Part shown: one piece after another, positions 26,174 to 34,213 of the stretch
Position numbering within the stretch: position 1 is the stretch's first letter
Layout of the letters: each line of letters starts with the position of its first letter
Source of the DNA: Oscillospiraceae bacterium
Lineage (GTDB): Bacteria; Bacillota; Clostridia; Oscillospirales; Ruminococcaceae
Assembly: GCA_004555865.1 (NCBI GenBank)
Contig: SFJO01000004.1
Span: 1-64,000, forward strand
Direction of reading: 5' to 3'
DNA length: 64,000 nt
Position numbers and translations under genes: made by a program
The notes under the pieces: model-generated
Told to the model about the DNA's origin: nothing
The model's input: the letters and a program-made list of their open reading frames with translations, nothing else
Databases searched by the model: none

Positions 26174-27088
26174 TCACTTCTGAATCTTCTCCACGCTCTC
26201 CACAAGGTAGGTCTGGCGGCGGAACACCATTTCCAGAATCAGGCTCAGGTACTTAATGACAATGGCCAAAATGCCGAACACGCCGGCAAAGCCCACCGTC
26301 AGCACAAACATGGTGGTCACCCAGCCTTCCACAAAGCGGTGGCCGAAAAACACCGCCAGCGTGTACACCAGCTCCAGCAAAGCCAGCGCCATCATGCCGG
26401 CGGCCACGCCGAAGCTCAGCTTAAAGCCCGCGTTGGTGTACAGCACCAGGCTGTCCGCCGCCAGGGTCATGTCGCCGGTACGGCGGGCCATGACCCCATC
26501 AAAGGTCAGGGTGGCCTGGGCCAGGCCGCTGGCCGCATAGGCGGCTTTGCGGTAGGGCAGCCCCGGGCTGATGGCGTGTACCCGGTTGATGCCCCGGCGG
26601 CTCAGCAGGCGGAAGGCATCGGTGGCGATGGGGTAGGCCGACCGGCTGAACCGGTTGAACACCCCGTAAAAGGCCCGGCTGGCCAGCTTCTGGCGGCTGG
26701 GGCCGACGCTCACCACGTCGTTGCCCAAAAGCGCCGTCTCGTAGGCCTTCCAGATCAGCGCCGGGTCGTAGCACAGGTCGGCCGCGTCAAACTCATACAC
26801 AAAATCGCCGATGGCGCAGTCCTGCCCGGCGTTCATGCACAGCTCCACCCCCTGCGCCAGGCTCATGTGCAGCAGGGTCAGGGGCTTGGTCAGGGTTCGG
26901 GCGGCAAAGTCCCGCACAGCCTGGGCGGTGCCATCGGTGCTGCAGTCGTCCACGGCGATCAGCTCATACTGGGCGAAGTGCTCCTCCAGCTGGGCGCACA
27001 CCGCCTTCAAAAACGGCTCCACCCGGGCCGCGTCGTTGCGCAGGTACACCACCGCCGAGATAAAATTGCTCTCTTTTGCCTGGGTCAT
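26174..27088 (-). CDS. Glycosyltransferase family 2, membrane-anchored
   Basis: The protein has 304 aa from ATG 27088 (GACGAGG upstream). The GT-A domain (about 10-215) shows SAVVYLRNDA, VDDCSTDGTAQAV and FEFDAADL in place of a classical DXD. Two C-terminal transmembrane helices (about 228-250 and 264-290) resemble dolichol-phosphate mannosyltransferase/GtrB-type proteins that load undecaprenyl phosphate. It starts 1 nt after the DAO gene stop, so it is the last gene of the 30.7-26.2 kb operon. Confidence 0.83.
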   Translation of the reverse strand: MTQAKESNFISAVVYLRNDAARVEPFLKAVCAQLEEHFAQYELIAVDDCSTDGTAQAVRDFAARTLTKPLTLLHMSLAQGVELCMNAGQDCAIGDFVYEFDAADLCYDPALIWKAYETALLGNDVVSVGPSRQKLASRAFYGVFNRFSRSAYPIATDAFRLLSRRGINRVHAISPGLPYRKAAYAASGLAQATLTFDGVMARRTGDMTLAADSLVLYTNAGFKLSFGVAAGMMALALLELVYTLAVFFGHRFVEGWVTTMFVLTVGFAGVFGILAIVIKYLSLILEMVFRRQTYLVESVEKIQK

Positions 27089-27089
27089 G

Positions 27090-28202
27090 TTACAATACCT
27101 CGTCCAAATCGTATACGGTGTTGATCTTGCCCGAAAGCACACTCACAAACACCGGCTCGTCGCTGTAACGCCGCACCACTGTGGGGCGGGAATCGTCGAT
27201 CTCGCTGGCCTTTAAGATCGGCTTCATGCTGAACAGGCTGGAATGATAGGCGAAGCCCAGCTCCGGGCGCAGAAACTTGCGGGCCAGCTGGCTCATGTAG
27301 GGCCAGGCGCTGGCGGGCTTTGCCGGGCACTCGTTGCAGTTGTACAGGCTGCCCGGGCGGCATCGGCCGCCGCTGCGCGCCTGGCAGTCAAAGGTAGGCA
27401 GCGGGTCGTAGCTGGTCACATGGGGGGTAAAGGTCACGCTGGTCAGGCTGTGCAGCCCCGTGCGGCCAAAGGGCATAATGGAAAAGAACGGCCCGTCCAT
27501 CACCGTGATGCCCACGTTCTTCAGCGCGTCGTTCACCGTGCACAGAATGATCTCGCACAGCTCATACTTGATGCGGAACGGCTCGTAGCCCAGCATGGCG
27601 TGTACGTCGTTCACCCCGGCGTAGGTGGCGTTGAGCAGATACGGCGTCTCCAGGGTCCCGCCGCCGGTCTCCACCTGCCAGGCGCCGCCCGCTTTGCGGA
27701 TGGCCGTGGGGGCGGCGGAATACCGCACCTCCACGTTGGGCAGCTTCGCCAACTCCTCCAGAAAATGCTTTTTCAGGATCTGCGCATCGTAGGTGTACTC
27801 CCGGGTCAAAAATGCCCCGTCGCACCGGCCGGGCTGGAAGTAGCGGTTCGGGTCCACCCCGTCGCACCGGATGTGGGCCGCATCGCAGAACTTCTGGAAC
27901 TCCGGCCCGGTGGTCCAAGAGAAATGGGCGCTGGTGGCGTACACCTGGTCAAAGCCGGTCAGCAGGCAGAAGCCGTAGTCCTCGCAGAACCGGTCGAAAT
28001 ACTTGGCGCTCTTAATGGCGGTGGAATAGCTGCGGGGGTAGTGGTACCCCTGATGGACCCGGGCCTGATTGATGTAGGTGGCCCGCATAAAGGGGGCAGG
28101 GTCCCGCTCCAGCACCAGCACCCGCTGGCCCTTCCGGCCGCACCGGTGTGCCGCATACAGACCATACAGCCCCGCGCCCAGAATAATCTTATCGTATGTC
28201 AT
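27090..28202 (-). CDS. FAD-dependent oxidoreductase, DAO-like, in glycan operon
   Basis: The protein has 370 aa. The N-terminal FAD motif GAGLYGLYAAHRCGRKG lies at residues 9-25, followed by ERDPAPFMRATYINQARVHQGYHYPRS, typical of DAO-fold oxidoreductases found in polysaccharide loci. A cysteine-rich patch (CRPGSLYNCNECPAKP, about 285-300) may bind a metal. Function within sugar modification is unknown. It lies between two GT2 genes with 24 nt and 1 nt spacing. Confidence 0.72.
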   Translation of the reverse strand: MTYDKIILGAGLYGLYAAHRCGRKGQRVLVLERDPAPFMRATYINQARVHQGYHYPRSYSTAIKSAKYFDRFCEDYGFCLLTGFDQVYATSAHFSWTTGPEFQKFCDAAHIRCDGVDPNRYFQPGRCDGAFLTREYTYDAQILKKHFLEELAKLPNVEVRYSAAPTAIRKAGGAWQVETGGGTLETPYLLNATYAGVNDVHAMLGYEPFRIKYELCEIILCTVNDALKNVGITVMDGPFFSIMPFGRTGLHSLTSVTFTPHVTSYDPLPTFDCQARSGGRCRPGSLYNCNECPAKPASAWPYMSQLARKFLRPELGFAYHSSLFSMKPILKASEIDDSRPTVVRRYSDEPVFVSVLSGKINTVYDLDEVL

Positions 28203-28226
28203 GGCTTTGCACCGCCTTCGGCTTTG

Positions 28227-29048
28227 TTAGTTTGGGTTGTACTGCCCCGCCAGCGCCCGGAACAGGATCTTCAGCAGGTCGGCGTTGCCGCGCATCCCCT
28301 TGATCTTGGTGGGAGTGGCCCCGGTTTTTGGGTAGGCGCGGGTCACGGGAACCTCGCAGGCTTTCAGGCCAAGCCGGGTGGCCCGGATGCTGAGGTACGC
28401 CAGCAGTTCATACCCCACGAACACCTCCCGCAGGGGCTGCACCGCCGGGTGGGTCAGATATGCCCGGCTGTACGCCCGGTAGGCGTTGGTGGTGTCGGTG
28501 AACCACTGGCCCGCCGCCAGGCTGATGACCGGCGCGTGGATCAGCCGCACCGCGGCATACCGGCTGGGCGGCGTGTTGACCGCCCGGCCGCCCTTGATGA
28601 AGCGGCTGCCCTGGATCAGGTCGTAGCCTTCCTTCAGCTTGGCAAGGAACAGCGGCACGCTCTCGATGGAATCCTTGTTGTTGCCGTCGATGGTCAGCAC
28701 GCCCTCATACCCCCGCTCCAGCGCCCAGGCAATGCCCATGCGCAGCTGGGCGCCCTGCTTGCCGGGGCCGGTTTTCACCAGCAGGGTGTTCACGCCCCGC
28801 CGGGCAAGGCCCGCCTGGTCCATGCTGCCGTCGGTGCTGCCGCCGTCGCACAGGGCCACATCGCACAGGCGGGTCACCCCGGCCGCCGCAGCCCGGTCCA
28901 GCTCGGCCAGAATGCGCTCGCCCTCGTTGATCACCGGTATGAGCAGGCAGTACCGGCTTTTCTTTCCGGCAAATTCCGCCTTTGTGTAGGCGGGCACCCC
29001 TTCGCGGTGCTCCACCGCCTTGGGAACAACGGGCACAAACTCGCTCAT
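28227..29048 (-). CDS. Glycosyltransferase family 2
   Basis: The protein has 273 aa from ATG 29048, which overlaps the upstream stop by 4 nt (ATGA). The GT-A features are YCLLIPVINEGERI, CDGGSTDGS, IDGNNKDS (in the DXD position) and the acceptor region VGYELLAYLSIRATRLG. No transmembrane helices are evident, so it is probably cytoplasmic or peripheral and works on a lipid-linked glycan or prenyl phosphate. The frame extends further upstream to 29528, but that part is the shadow of the isomerase gene. Confidence 0.85.
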   Translation of the reverse strand: MSEFVPVVPKAVEHREGVPAYTKAEFAGKKSRYCLLIPVINEGERILAELDRAAAAGVTRLCDVALCDGGSTDGSMDQAGLARRGVNTLLVKTGPGKQGAQLRMGIAWALERGYEGVLTIDGNNKDSIESVPLFLAKLKEGYDLIQGSRFIKGGRAVNTPPSRYAAVRLIHAPVISLAAGQWFTDTTNAYRAYSRAYLTHPAVQPLREVFVGYELLAYLSIRATRLGLKACEVPVTRAYPKTGATPTKIKGMRGNADLLKILFRALAGQYNPN

Positions 29049-29833
29049 ACTTCGCCGAATACCTCCTTCACGTATTCCAGGCAGGCCGTCAGGGTGTCCG
29101 GGTCCTGGGCCTTCATCTCCACCGAGACAAAGCCCCGATAGCCCACGGCCCCCAGCAGAAGGGCCAGCTGCCTGTGAATGGGCCGGGGCTGAATGGCCCC
29201 AAGGCCCGGCTCGCTGATGTGAATGTGGCTCACATACTTCATGTCCAGGGCGAAGTCCTCGGGGTGTTCGCCGTTGGCAATCATGGTGCCCACGTCCAGA
29301 TTCACCGCCAGGCCCGGCAGGCCCAGCTTTTTCACCAGCCGGAAGGCCTCCCGGGTGGTGTTCAGGTAGTTGGTGTTGTAGATGGGCGGGTTGGCCTCCA
29401 GCGCCAGCCGCACCCCATTGCGGGCGGCCTCCACCCCCAGCCGGGCAAAAAAGCCCTCGGCCTCCTCGGGGGTGTGCCCCTCGGGCACCGCCCGCTGGCG
29501 GGGGCAGCCGAACACCAGGCTGCCGCACCGGCAGGCCCGGGCAAACTGATAGGCTTCTTTGGTGTATTCCTCCAGCCGGGCGGCATCGGCCACGTCAAAA
29601 ATGCTGCCGCTCTGGCCGTACCAGATGCTCTGCATACTGGGAATGACAAATCCATACTTCTGGTACATCACCCCGGCAAACAGGGCCGCTCCGTTCAGGC
29701 AGTCGTAGGGGGCTTGCGGGAAGATGCGGGTGGGGGCGATCTCCAGGCCGGTGTAGCCCAGTTCCTTCATCTTGCCCCAGGCGGCTTCATCGTCCGCCGC
29801 CGCCCAGCACAGGTTCGAGGCTGCCAGCTTCAT
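29045..29833 (-). CDS. Sugar phosphate isomerase/epimerase (xylose isomerase-like TIM barrel)
   Basis: The protein has 262 aa. AP endonuclease 2/xylose isomerase fold: KLAASNLCWA start, GYTGLEIAPTR, LALEANPPIYNTNY, VNLDVGTMIANGEHPE and HIHISEPGLG, whose E, D, H and E residues are in the usual metal-binding order. It is translationally coupled on both sides (0 nt to the epimerase, 4-nt overlap to GT2). A role in making an unusual sugar for the glycan is inferred from context. Confidence 0.8.
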   Translation of the reverse strand: MKLAASNLCWAAADDEAAWGKMKELGYTGLEIAPTRIFPQAPYDCLNGAALFAGVMYQKYGFVIPSMQSIWYGQSGSIFDVADAARLEEYTKEAYQFARACRCGSLVFGCPRQRAVPEGHTPEEAEGFFARLGVEAARNGVRLALEANPPIYNTNYLNTTREAFRLVKKLGLPGLAVNLDVGTMIANGEHPEDFALDMKYVSHIHISEPGLGAIQPRPIHRQLALLLGAVGYRGFVSVEMKAQDPDTLTACLEYVKEVFGEV

Positions 29834-30754
29834 TCAGGTCCATCCTTTCATAAAGGCGGCAATCTCCGCCAGTTCCTCTTCTTTCGTGCACAGATAGCCG
29901 CCCTGCCCGCCCAGCAGCGCCGCATGGCGGCTGCGCAGGTCGTAGTCAAAGGGGGCGGCGGCCAGATGGTTCTGCCAGACGCTCCCGGTCAGGTGGGCGT
30001 ACACCTCGGCGGCGCTCACCGGCGGCGGGGTCAGGTTCAGCACGGTCAGGCCGGCGGCCAGGGCCGTCTCAATGTCCCGCCACAACCGGGCCAGCGGATA
30101 GAACTGGTACTTCGACCGGCTGTCGGTAAAGGCCAGGGCGTTCCAGCCGTTGGCCGCAAAAAAGGCCCGCAGCTCGGCCGCGTCCACCCGGCCGCTCAGC
30201 CGGTAAAAGCCATTCCGGCCGTCCTCATAGCCCGCGGCTACCAGCGCGCTTTGGGCGGCCAGTTCCGCGTACTTTTCCGGCTTCAGCAGCGCGGGGGTGA
30301 GCGTGTGCAGGTCGTACAGAAAGTTCTTTTTCAGCCCCTTGCCGTACAGGGCGGGCAGCCGCACGATCAGCGCGCCGGGAAAGTCCTCCCGCACCCACTG
30401 TTCCAGCTGCAGCCGGTTGGCCCCGTAGGGGGGCAGGCCCTCGGTCTCCATGGGGCTGGCTTCGTCCTTGCCCCGGCTGTCCCGGTAAACGGCAATGGAG
30501 GAGATGAGCACCAGCCGCCGGGGGGCCAGGCGGCGCAGATTCTCCCGGGCGGCGGCCATCACGGCCAGATCGGCCGCCGGGTCCCGGTTGGCCAGAAACA
30601 TGGCCGCTGGCACCCCGGCGTACACCACCAGCTCATTGCGGCAGCCGAAGCCCTTGGCCACATCGGTGGAGTGGTAGGCCGCGTCAAAGGTGTGGGCGGC
30701 CATCAGGTTGCCCCCCACAAAGCCGGTGCTGCCCACCAGAACAGTCTGTGCCAT
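29834..30754 (-). CDS. NAD-dependent epimerase/dehydratase (extended SDR)
   Basis: The protein has 306 aa from ATG 30754 (GGAGGG upstream). The Rossmann loop GSTGFVGGNL lies at residues 8-17 (GxxGxxG). A Ser-x-Tyr/Lys catalytic set is not obvious: YGANRLQLEQ carries Tyr but Asn-Arg where YxxxK is expected, so it may be a divergent reductase. It is the first gene of a five-gene operon from a strong promoter at 30861-30889. Confidence 0.75.
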   Translation of the reverse strand: MAQTVLVGSTGFVGGNLMAAHTFDAAYHSTDVAKGFGCRNELVVYAGVPAAMFLANRDPAADLAVMAAARENLRRLAPRRLVLISSIAVYRDSRGKDEASPMETEGLPPYGANRLQLEQWVREDFPGALIVRLPALYGKGLKKNFLYDLHTLTPALLKPEKYAELAAQSALVAAGYEDGRNGFYRLSGRVDAAELRAFFAANGWNALAFTDSRSKYQFYPLARLWRDIETALAAGLTVLNLTPPPVSAAEVYAHLTGSVWQNHLAAAPFDYDLRSRHAALLGGQGGYLCTKEEELAEIAAFMKGWT

Positions 30755-30860
30755 GGTATGTATCCCTCCGTTTGCCGCCGGTGCTTTTTCGGGGCCGAAG
30801 TGCGGCGCTGCTTCCGGCGTAGGCAGAATGCCGCACATTGCCCATACTTATACAGATATC

Positions 30861-30889
30861 ATTATAGCGTACCGCCCCTTAAAAGGCAA
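30861..30889 (-). promoter_or_regulatory. Promoter of the epimerase-isomerase-GT2-DAO-GT2 operon
   Basis: On the minus strand TTGCCT (30884-30889), a 17-nt spacer and a perfect TATAAT (30861-30866), about 107 nt upstream of the first ATG. Confidence 0.85.
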
Positions 30890-30933
30890 CGAAAAAGGGA
30901 GCGGGGCGGTCGTCAGGCAGGGGTGCGGGGCGG

Positions 30934-31046
30934 ATGAGGTGGGGCGCTTGTCACCACCATAACCCCACCGCAAAGGCAAGCTGCCGCCTAGCGGCGACAG
31001 CTTCCCAGCGAGGGGAAGCCAAAATTCCGCGCTGGGGAAGCCTTTT
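30934..31046. repeat. Degenerate dispersed palindromic element
   Basis: This stretch carries GGATGAGGTGGGGC and, further on, two related stems, AGCTTCCCAGCGAGGGGAAGCC and CCGCGCTGGGGAAGCC, with a GCCGCC/GGCGAC core. It shares pieces with the elements at 236-290 and 26121-26148. No coding signal is seen between 30890 and 31060. Confidence 0.5.
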
Positions 31047-31060
31047 GTCCCCGCAAAGAA

Positions 31061-31094
31061 AGCCAGAGCGGCAGCCCACGCTGCCGCTCTGGCT
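31061..31094. terminator. Terminator of the M23 peptidase gene
   Basis: A perfect 14-bp stem AGCCAGAGCGGCAG / CTGCCGCTCTGGCT with a 6-nt loop is followed by T-rich sequence on both strands. It lies 41 nt after the M23 stop. Confidence 0.9.
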
Positions 31095-31135
31095 TTTTAC
31101 TGTTTATTGCGTGTTCACGGGCAAACGCCGCCTGC

Positions 31136-31852
31136 TCACCCCAGCGCCGTTTCCGGGTCAACGCAGCTGCCGTCCTGCCGGACCTCAAAGTGCAGGTGGC
31201 TGGGCAGCTTCGCCTCGGCGGGCACCCGGCCCACCTTGCCCAGCACGTCCCCCGCGTGTACCTCATCGTCGGCCTGCACCGCCGGGGCCTCCAGCCCCTG
31301 GTAGCGGTACACCCGGCTGCCGTCCGACACTTCCACCGTCCAGCCCCACACCGCGTCCTGATACACCGCGCTCACCCGGCCCAGGGCCGCGGCCTTCACC
31401 GGCTCGCCCGCTTCGGCGGCCAGGTCCACCCCGTTGTGGGTGCGCCAGTCGCCCAGCGTTTCGTTGTACACCAGCTCATCCCCGCTGAAGGGCGCGAGCA
31501 TCGGCCCAGGCACCGGCCAGGCAGAGGAGACTTCCGGCGAGGCGGCCTGCTGCCCAGAGCCTTCCTGCCCGCCGGAAGGCGAAGAAGAGGTAGCCTCCGG
31601 CAAGGAGGACGGGGAGGACCCGCGCAATTCGTTCGGCTCGATGGGCACATCCTCGGCGCTGCGCTCCACCGGCAATTCCGGGGCATCCCATACAAATTCC
31701 TCCTCACTGCTGCTTTGGCTCTCCGCCGTTCCGTTCAGGCGGCCGACCACCGTGCGGATGGCCCACACACTGGAGGCTGCCGCCGCCAGAATGCAGGCCA
31801 GCAGGGCCAGATAAAAACCCTTTTCCCGAATAAAGGCTGTGAACCGTTTCAT
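31136..31852 (-). CDS. M23 family metallopeptidase, membrane-anchored (SpoIIQ-like?)
   Basis: The protein has 238 aa from ATG 31852 (ACGGAG upstream). A short cytoplasmic tail and one transmembrane helix (about 12-34) are followed by a Ser/Glu/Pro-rich linker (about 42-110) and a C-terminal LytM/M23 domain. Zinc ligands are present: HNGVDLA (His, Asp) and HLHFEV (His). M23 enzymes cleave peptidoglycan cross-links. Size and layout recall the forespore protein SpoIIQ of clostridia, in which the metal site is intact, but no sporulation neighbour is present. Other options are a general cell-wall hydrolase. Confidence 0.8.
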   Translation of the reverse strand: MKRFTAFIREKGFYLALLACILAAAASSVWAIRTVVGRLNGTAESQSSSEEEFVWDAPELPVERSAEDVPIEPNELRGSSPSSLPEATSSSPSGGQEGSGQQAASPEVSSAWPVPGPMLAPFSGDELVYNETLGDWRTHNGVDLAAEAGEPVKAAALGRVSAVYQDAVWGWTVEVSDGSRVYRYQGLEAPAVQADDEVHAGDVLGKVGRVPAEAKLPSHLHFEVRQDGSCVDPETALG

Positions 31853-32059
31853 CTTGCACGCTCCGTTCCCGGCGGCCGCTGGCCGCCGCCTTTTCGTTGC
31901 TGACAAGCATAGTTTGCATCGGCCCCGGCGGGAATATTCAGGCTTTTGCCCGGTTTTGCAGTGGGATTTTGAACGATTTTCCCCGCCGAGCCTATTTTTG
32001 CGGCCGCAGCACGCCGGGCATGCGCAGGTTTTCCACAAAGTTCGCCTCAAACGGTTGAA

Positions 32060-32165
32060 AAAAGAGCCGCCCGCCGGGGGAACTTTGCGGTGCTTCCCCC
32101 ATGCCGGACACCCGGTATTGGGGCACATCGCGCTCCCTCGAAGAGCCGCTCTTTCTTTTTACAAA
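32060..32165 (-). other. Long GC-rich stem-loop region in the 354-nt gap upstream of the M23 gene
   Basis: Between the split ThrE genes and the M23 gene, the minus strand reads AAAGAGC (about 32148-32154), about 85 nt of GC-rich self-complementary sequence, then GGCTCTTTTTT (about 32060-32070). The outer arms and T-run look like a terminator with a large structured loop. This would end the sialic-acid/thrE operon. The rest of 31853-32206 shows no gene; a weak TATGCT sits at about 31910. Confidence 0.45.
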
Positions 32166-32206
32166 ACAGAAATACAAATCAAACGCGGCAGCGCCGCCCC
32201 CGGCCT

Positions 32207-32644
32207 TTACCGGCTGCGCCGGCTGCCCATGGGCAGGCTCAGCACCAGCGTAATGCCCAGCGCAATGGCCACGGCCACCTTCACGGTTTCAATGCCCTTC
32301 TGCACCATCAGGCCGCTGAAGCCGAAGATGAAATAATAGGCGGTGTAATAAATGCCCGCGCCGGGCACCAGCGGAAAGATCCCGCACAACAGAAACACCG
32401 TTACCGGGGCGCGGCGGTAAATGGCGAACAGCCGCGCCAGCAGCGTCAGGGGCAGCGCGCCCAGAAAGCTGGCAGCGGCCACGCTGCACCCGGCCTCCAC
32501 CGCCAGGCAGTAGGTCACCCAGCCCGCCGCGCCGGTGATGGCACAGGCCAGATAATGGCGCTTTTCCACCTGAAACAGCGCGCCGAAGGTGGCGCTGTCG
32601 CCCGCGGCCACCAGCGTCTGCAAAAGCAGCTTGCCCATCGTCAT
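32207..32644 (-). CDS. Threonine/serine exporter, C-terminal half (ThrE2-type)
   Basis: The protein has 145 aa and four to five hydrophobic segments. It begins MTMGKLLLQTLVA at ATG 32644, overlapping the upstream stop by 4 nt. It shows the family pattern LCGIFPLVPGAGIYYTAYYFIFG. In ThrE of Corynebacterium this half is fused to the N-terminal half; in many Firmicutes the two are separate genes, as here. It functions with the next gene upstream to export threonine or serine, or related dipeptides. Confidence 0.85.
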   Translation of the reverse strand: MTMGKLLLQTLVAAGDSATFGALFQVEKRHYLACAITGAAGWVTYCLAVEAGCSVAAASFLGALPLTLLARLFAIYRRAPVTVFLLCGIFPLVPGAGIYYTAYYFIFGFSGLMVQKGIETVKVAVAIALGITLVLSLPMGSRRSR

Positions 32645-33426
32645 CGCGCACCACCTCCCAGCACAAAGGCCCATACCATCAGCGCCAGGCCCACGCCGCA
32701 AGCAATGCACCCGGCGGTGAGCAGCGCGTCGATCAATCGGATGGTGCCCGAGAGATAGTCGCCGCTGATAAAATCCCGGATGGACATGGTTAGGGCCACG
32801 CCGGGGGTCAGGGGCATCAGCGCGCCGATGGTGGGCGGGTTCTGGTTCAGGCCCGGCAGCACCAGCCCCACCAGCGTGATCACCGACACCACCAGCGCCG
32901 CCCCGGCCAGGCGGCTGAAAATGCGGTTGATCCCGGTGCGGGCCAGCCACAGCAGCAGCGCCTGCACACACATCCCCGCAATGCTGGCGGCCAGGGCCTC
33001 CCAGGCGCCGCCGCCGAACATCACGCCGGAGCAGGCGCAGCCGATGCCGCAGGCCAGCATCTGCTTCCAGTCCTCCAGCTCCGGCAGGTGCTTGATCTCA
33101 TCCAGGCGGCAGCGGGCCTGGGCCAGGCTCACCCGGCCGGCGGCTGCCTGGCGGGAAAGCTCGTTCACCGCCGCCACCCGCATCAGGTTCACCGAGGAAT
33201 TGGGCACGTTGCGCACCCCGCCGGGCAGGCTATGCTCCAATGGTACGGCGATCACGCCGTTCGTCAGCACATAGGCCTGCAGCTCGCCGGTGCCGAAGGA
33301 CCGGAACAGGATCTCCGCGGTCTCCTGGGCACGGCTGGTCTCTGCCCCGCTGGCCAGCAGCAGGGCGGCCGCGTCCGCCGCAAGGGTCAGGGCTTCCTGC
33401 GAACGCAGGTTCTGGCGGTCATCCAC
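32641..33426 (-). CDS. Threonine/serine exporter, N-terminal half (ThrE1-type, DUF1212)
   Basis: The protein has 261 aa. I start it at GTG 33426, six nt after ACAGGAGG; this start overlaps the stop of the NeuA gene by 8 nt. A soluble N-terminal part with SGAETSRAQETAE (about residues 21-33) is followed by about five membrane segments including PLTPGVALTMSIRDFISGDYLSG. The only ATG in frame (33483) lies inside neuA without a site. Coupling of an amino acid exporter to a nonulosonate operon is unusual. Confidence 0.83.
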   Translation of the reverse strand: MDDRQNLRSQEALTLAADAAALLLASGAETSRAQETAEILFRSFGTGELQAYVLTNGVIAVPLEHSLPGGVRNVPNSSVNLMRVAAVNELSRQAAAGRVSLAQARCRLDEIKHLPELEDWKQMLACGIGCACSGVMFGGGAWEALAASIAGMCVQALLLWLARTGINRIFSRLAGAALVVSVITLVGLVLPGLNQNPPTIGALMPLTPGVALTMSIRDFISGDYLSGTIRLIDALLTAGCIACGVGLALMVWAFVLGGGAR

Positions 33427-34183
33427 GAATGGCCTCCTGTACGGCAGCAAAGGCCGGGTAGTGGTGGTACAGGTGGTCGGCAATGACCTCCATCAGCAAA
33501 AAGTCGTCCTCGCTGTCAATGTCCAGCACGCCGGTGTCCATCATCTGGGTCACATAGGTCTTGGCGTCCCAAATGCTGTGGGTGGCGTTGTTGGCCAGAA
33601 AATCCCGCCGGTACACGTAGATGCTGGCGTTCACGTCGTAGAACACCGGGGCCTGCTGGCGGGCGGTGAACCAGTCGCTGGCAATGCCCTTTTCGATGTG
33701 GTCGCCGCAGTCCTTCACCATGTTGAAGCAGGGGTTGCGGCGGCTCTCGGTCACGCTGTACACCAGGTCCAGATCGTCCCGCTCGTCCTTCATCTTGTAG
33801 GCGGCAGCCAGGTCCTCGGCGGTGCGCAGGGGGCTGGTGATGTCCAGATCCATCACATAATCGTACTTGCAGCCGTTCTTTTCTTCCATGCGGGTCAGGC
33901 TGTCCTGAATGACGGCCATCTTGGGCACGGTGTCGCCGCCCAGCTCCTCGCACCGGGGCAGGAAGGTCACCTCGGGGTACTTATCCGCCACCAGTTTGGC
34001 CAGATCGGCGCTGTCGGTGTTCAGGGCAATGTCCGCCTTTACCTCCGGGTGGGCCGCCAGAAACAGCCCCGCCGCGGCCAGCGAATAATACACCAGCGGT
34101 TTTCCGCAGAAGGTTTTCAGGTTCTTGTTCTTAAAGCCCTTGCTGCCGGCCCGGCCGCATACGGTAATCAGCAATTTTTTCAT
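33419..34183 (-). CDS. neuA: CMP-nonulosonate (acylneuraminate) cytidylyltransferase
   Basis: The protein has 254 aa. Nucleotide-binding start CGRAGSKGFKNKNL (residues 9-22), then LNTDSADLA, DLDITSPLRTAEDL and VYRRDFL fit NeuA/LegF/PseF. It activates a nine-carbon acid sugar with CTP before transfer to the cell surface. The start ATG 34183 has AAGGAGG upstream. It lies 30 nt after a Gfo/Idh oxidoreductase gene in the same operon as NeuB, NeuC and the aminotransferase. Which nonulosonate is used cannot be read from sequence. Confidence 0.9.
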   Translation of the reverse strand: MKKLLITVCGRAGSKGFKNKNLKTFCGKPLVYYSLAAAGLFLAAHPEVKADIALNTDSADLAKLVADKYPEVTFLPRCEELGGDTVPKMAVIQDSLTRMEEKNGCKYDYVMDLDITSPLRTAEDLAAAYKMKDERDDLDLVYSVTESRRNPCFNMVKDCGDHIEKGIASDWFTARQQAPVFYDVNASIYVYRRDFLANNATHSIWDAKTYVTQMMDTGVLDIDSEDDFLLMEVIADHLYHHYPAFAAVQEAIRG

Positions 34184-34213
34184 CCGATGATTTCCTCCTT
34201 GTATTCGGTTCGC

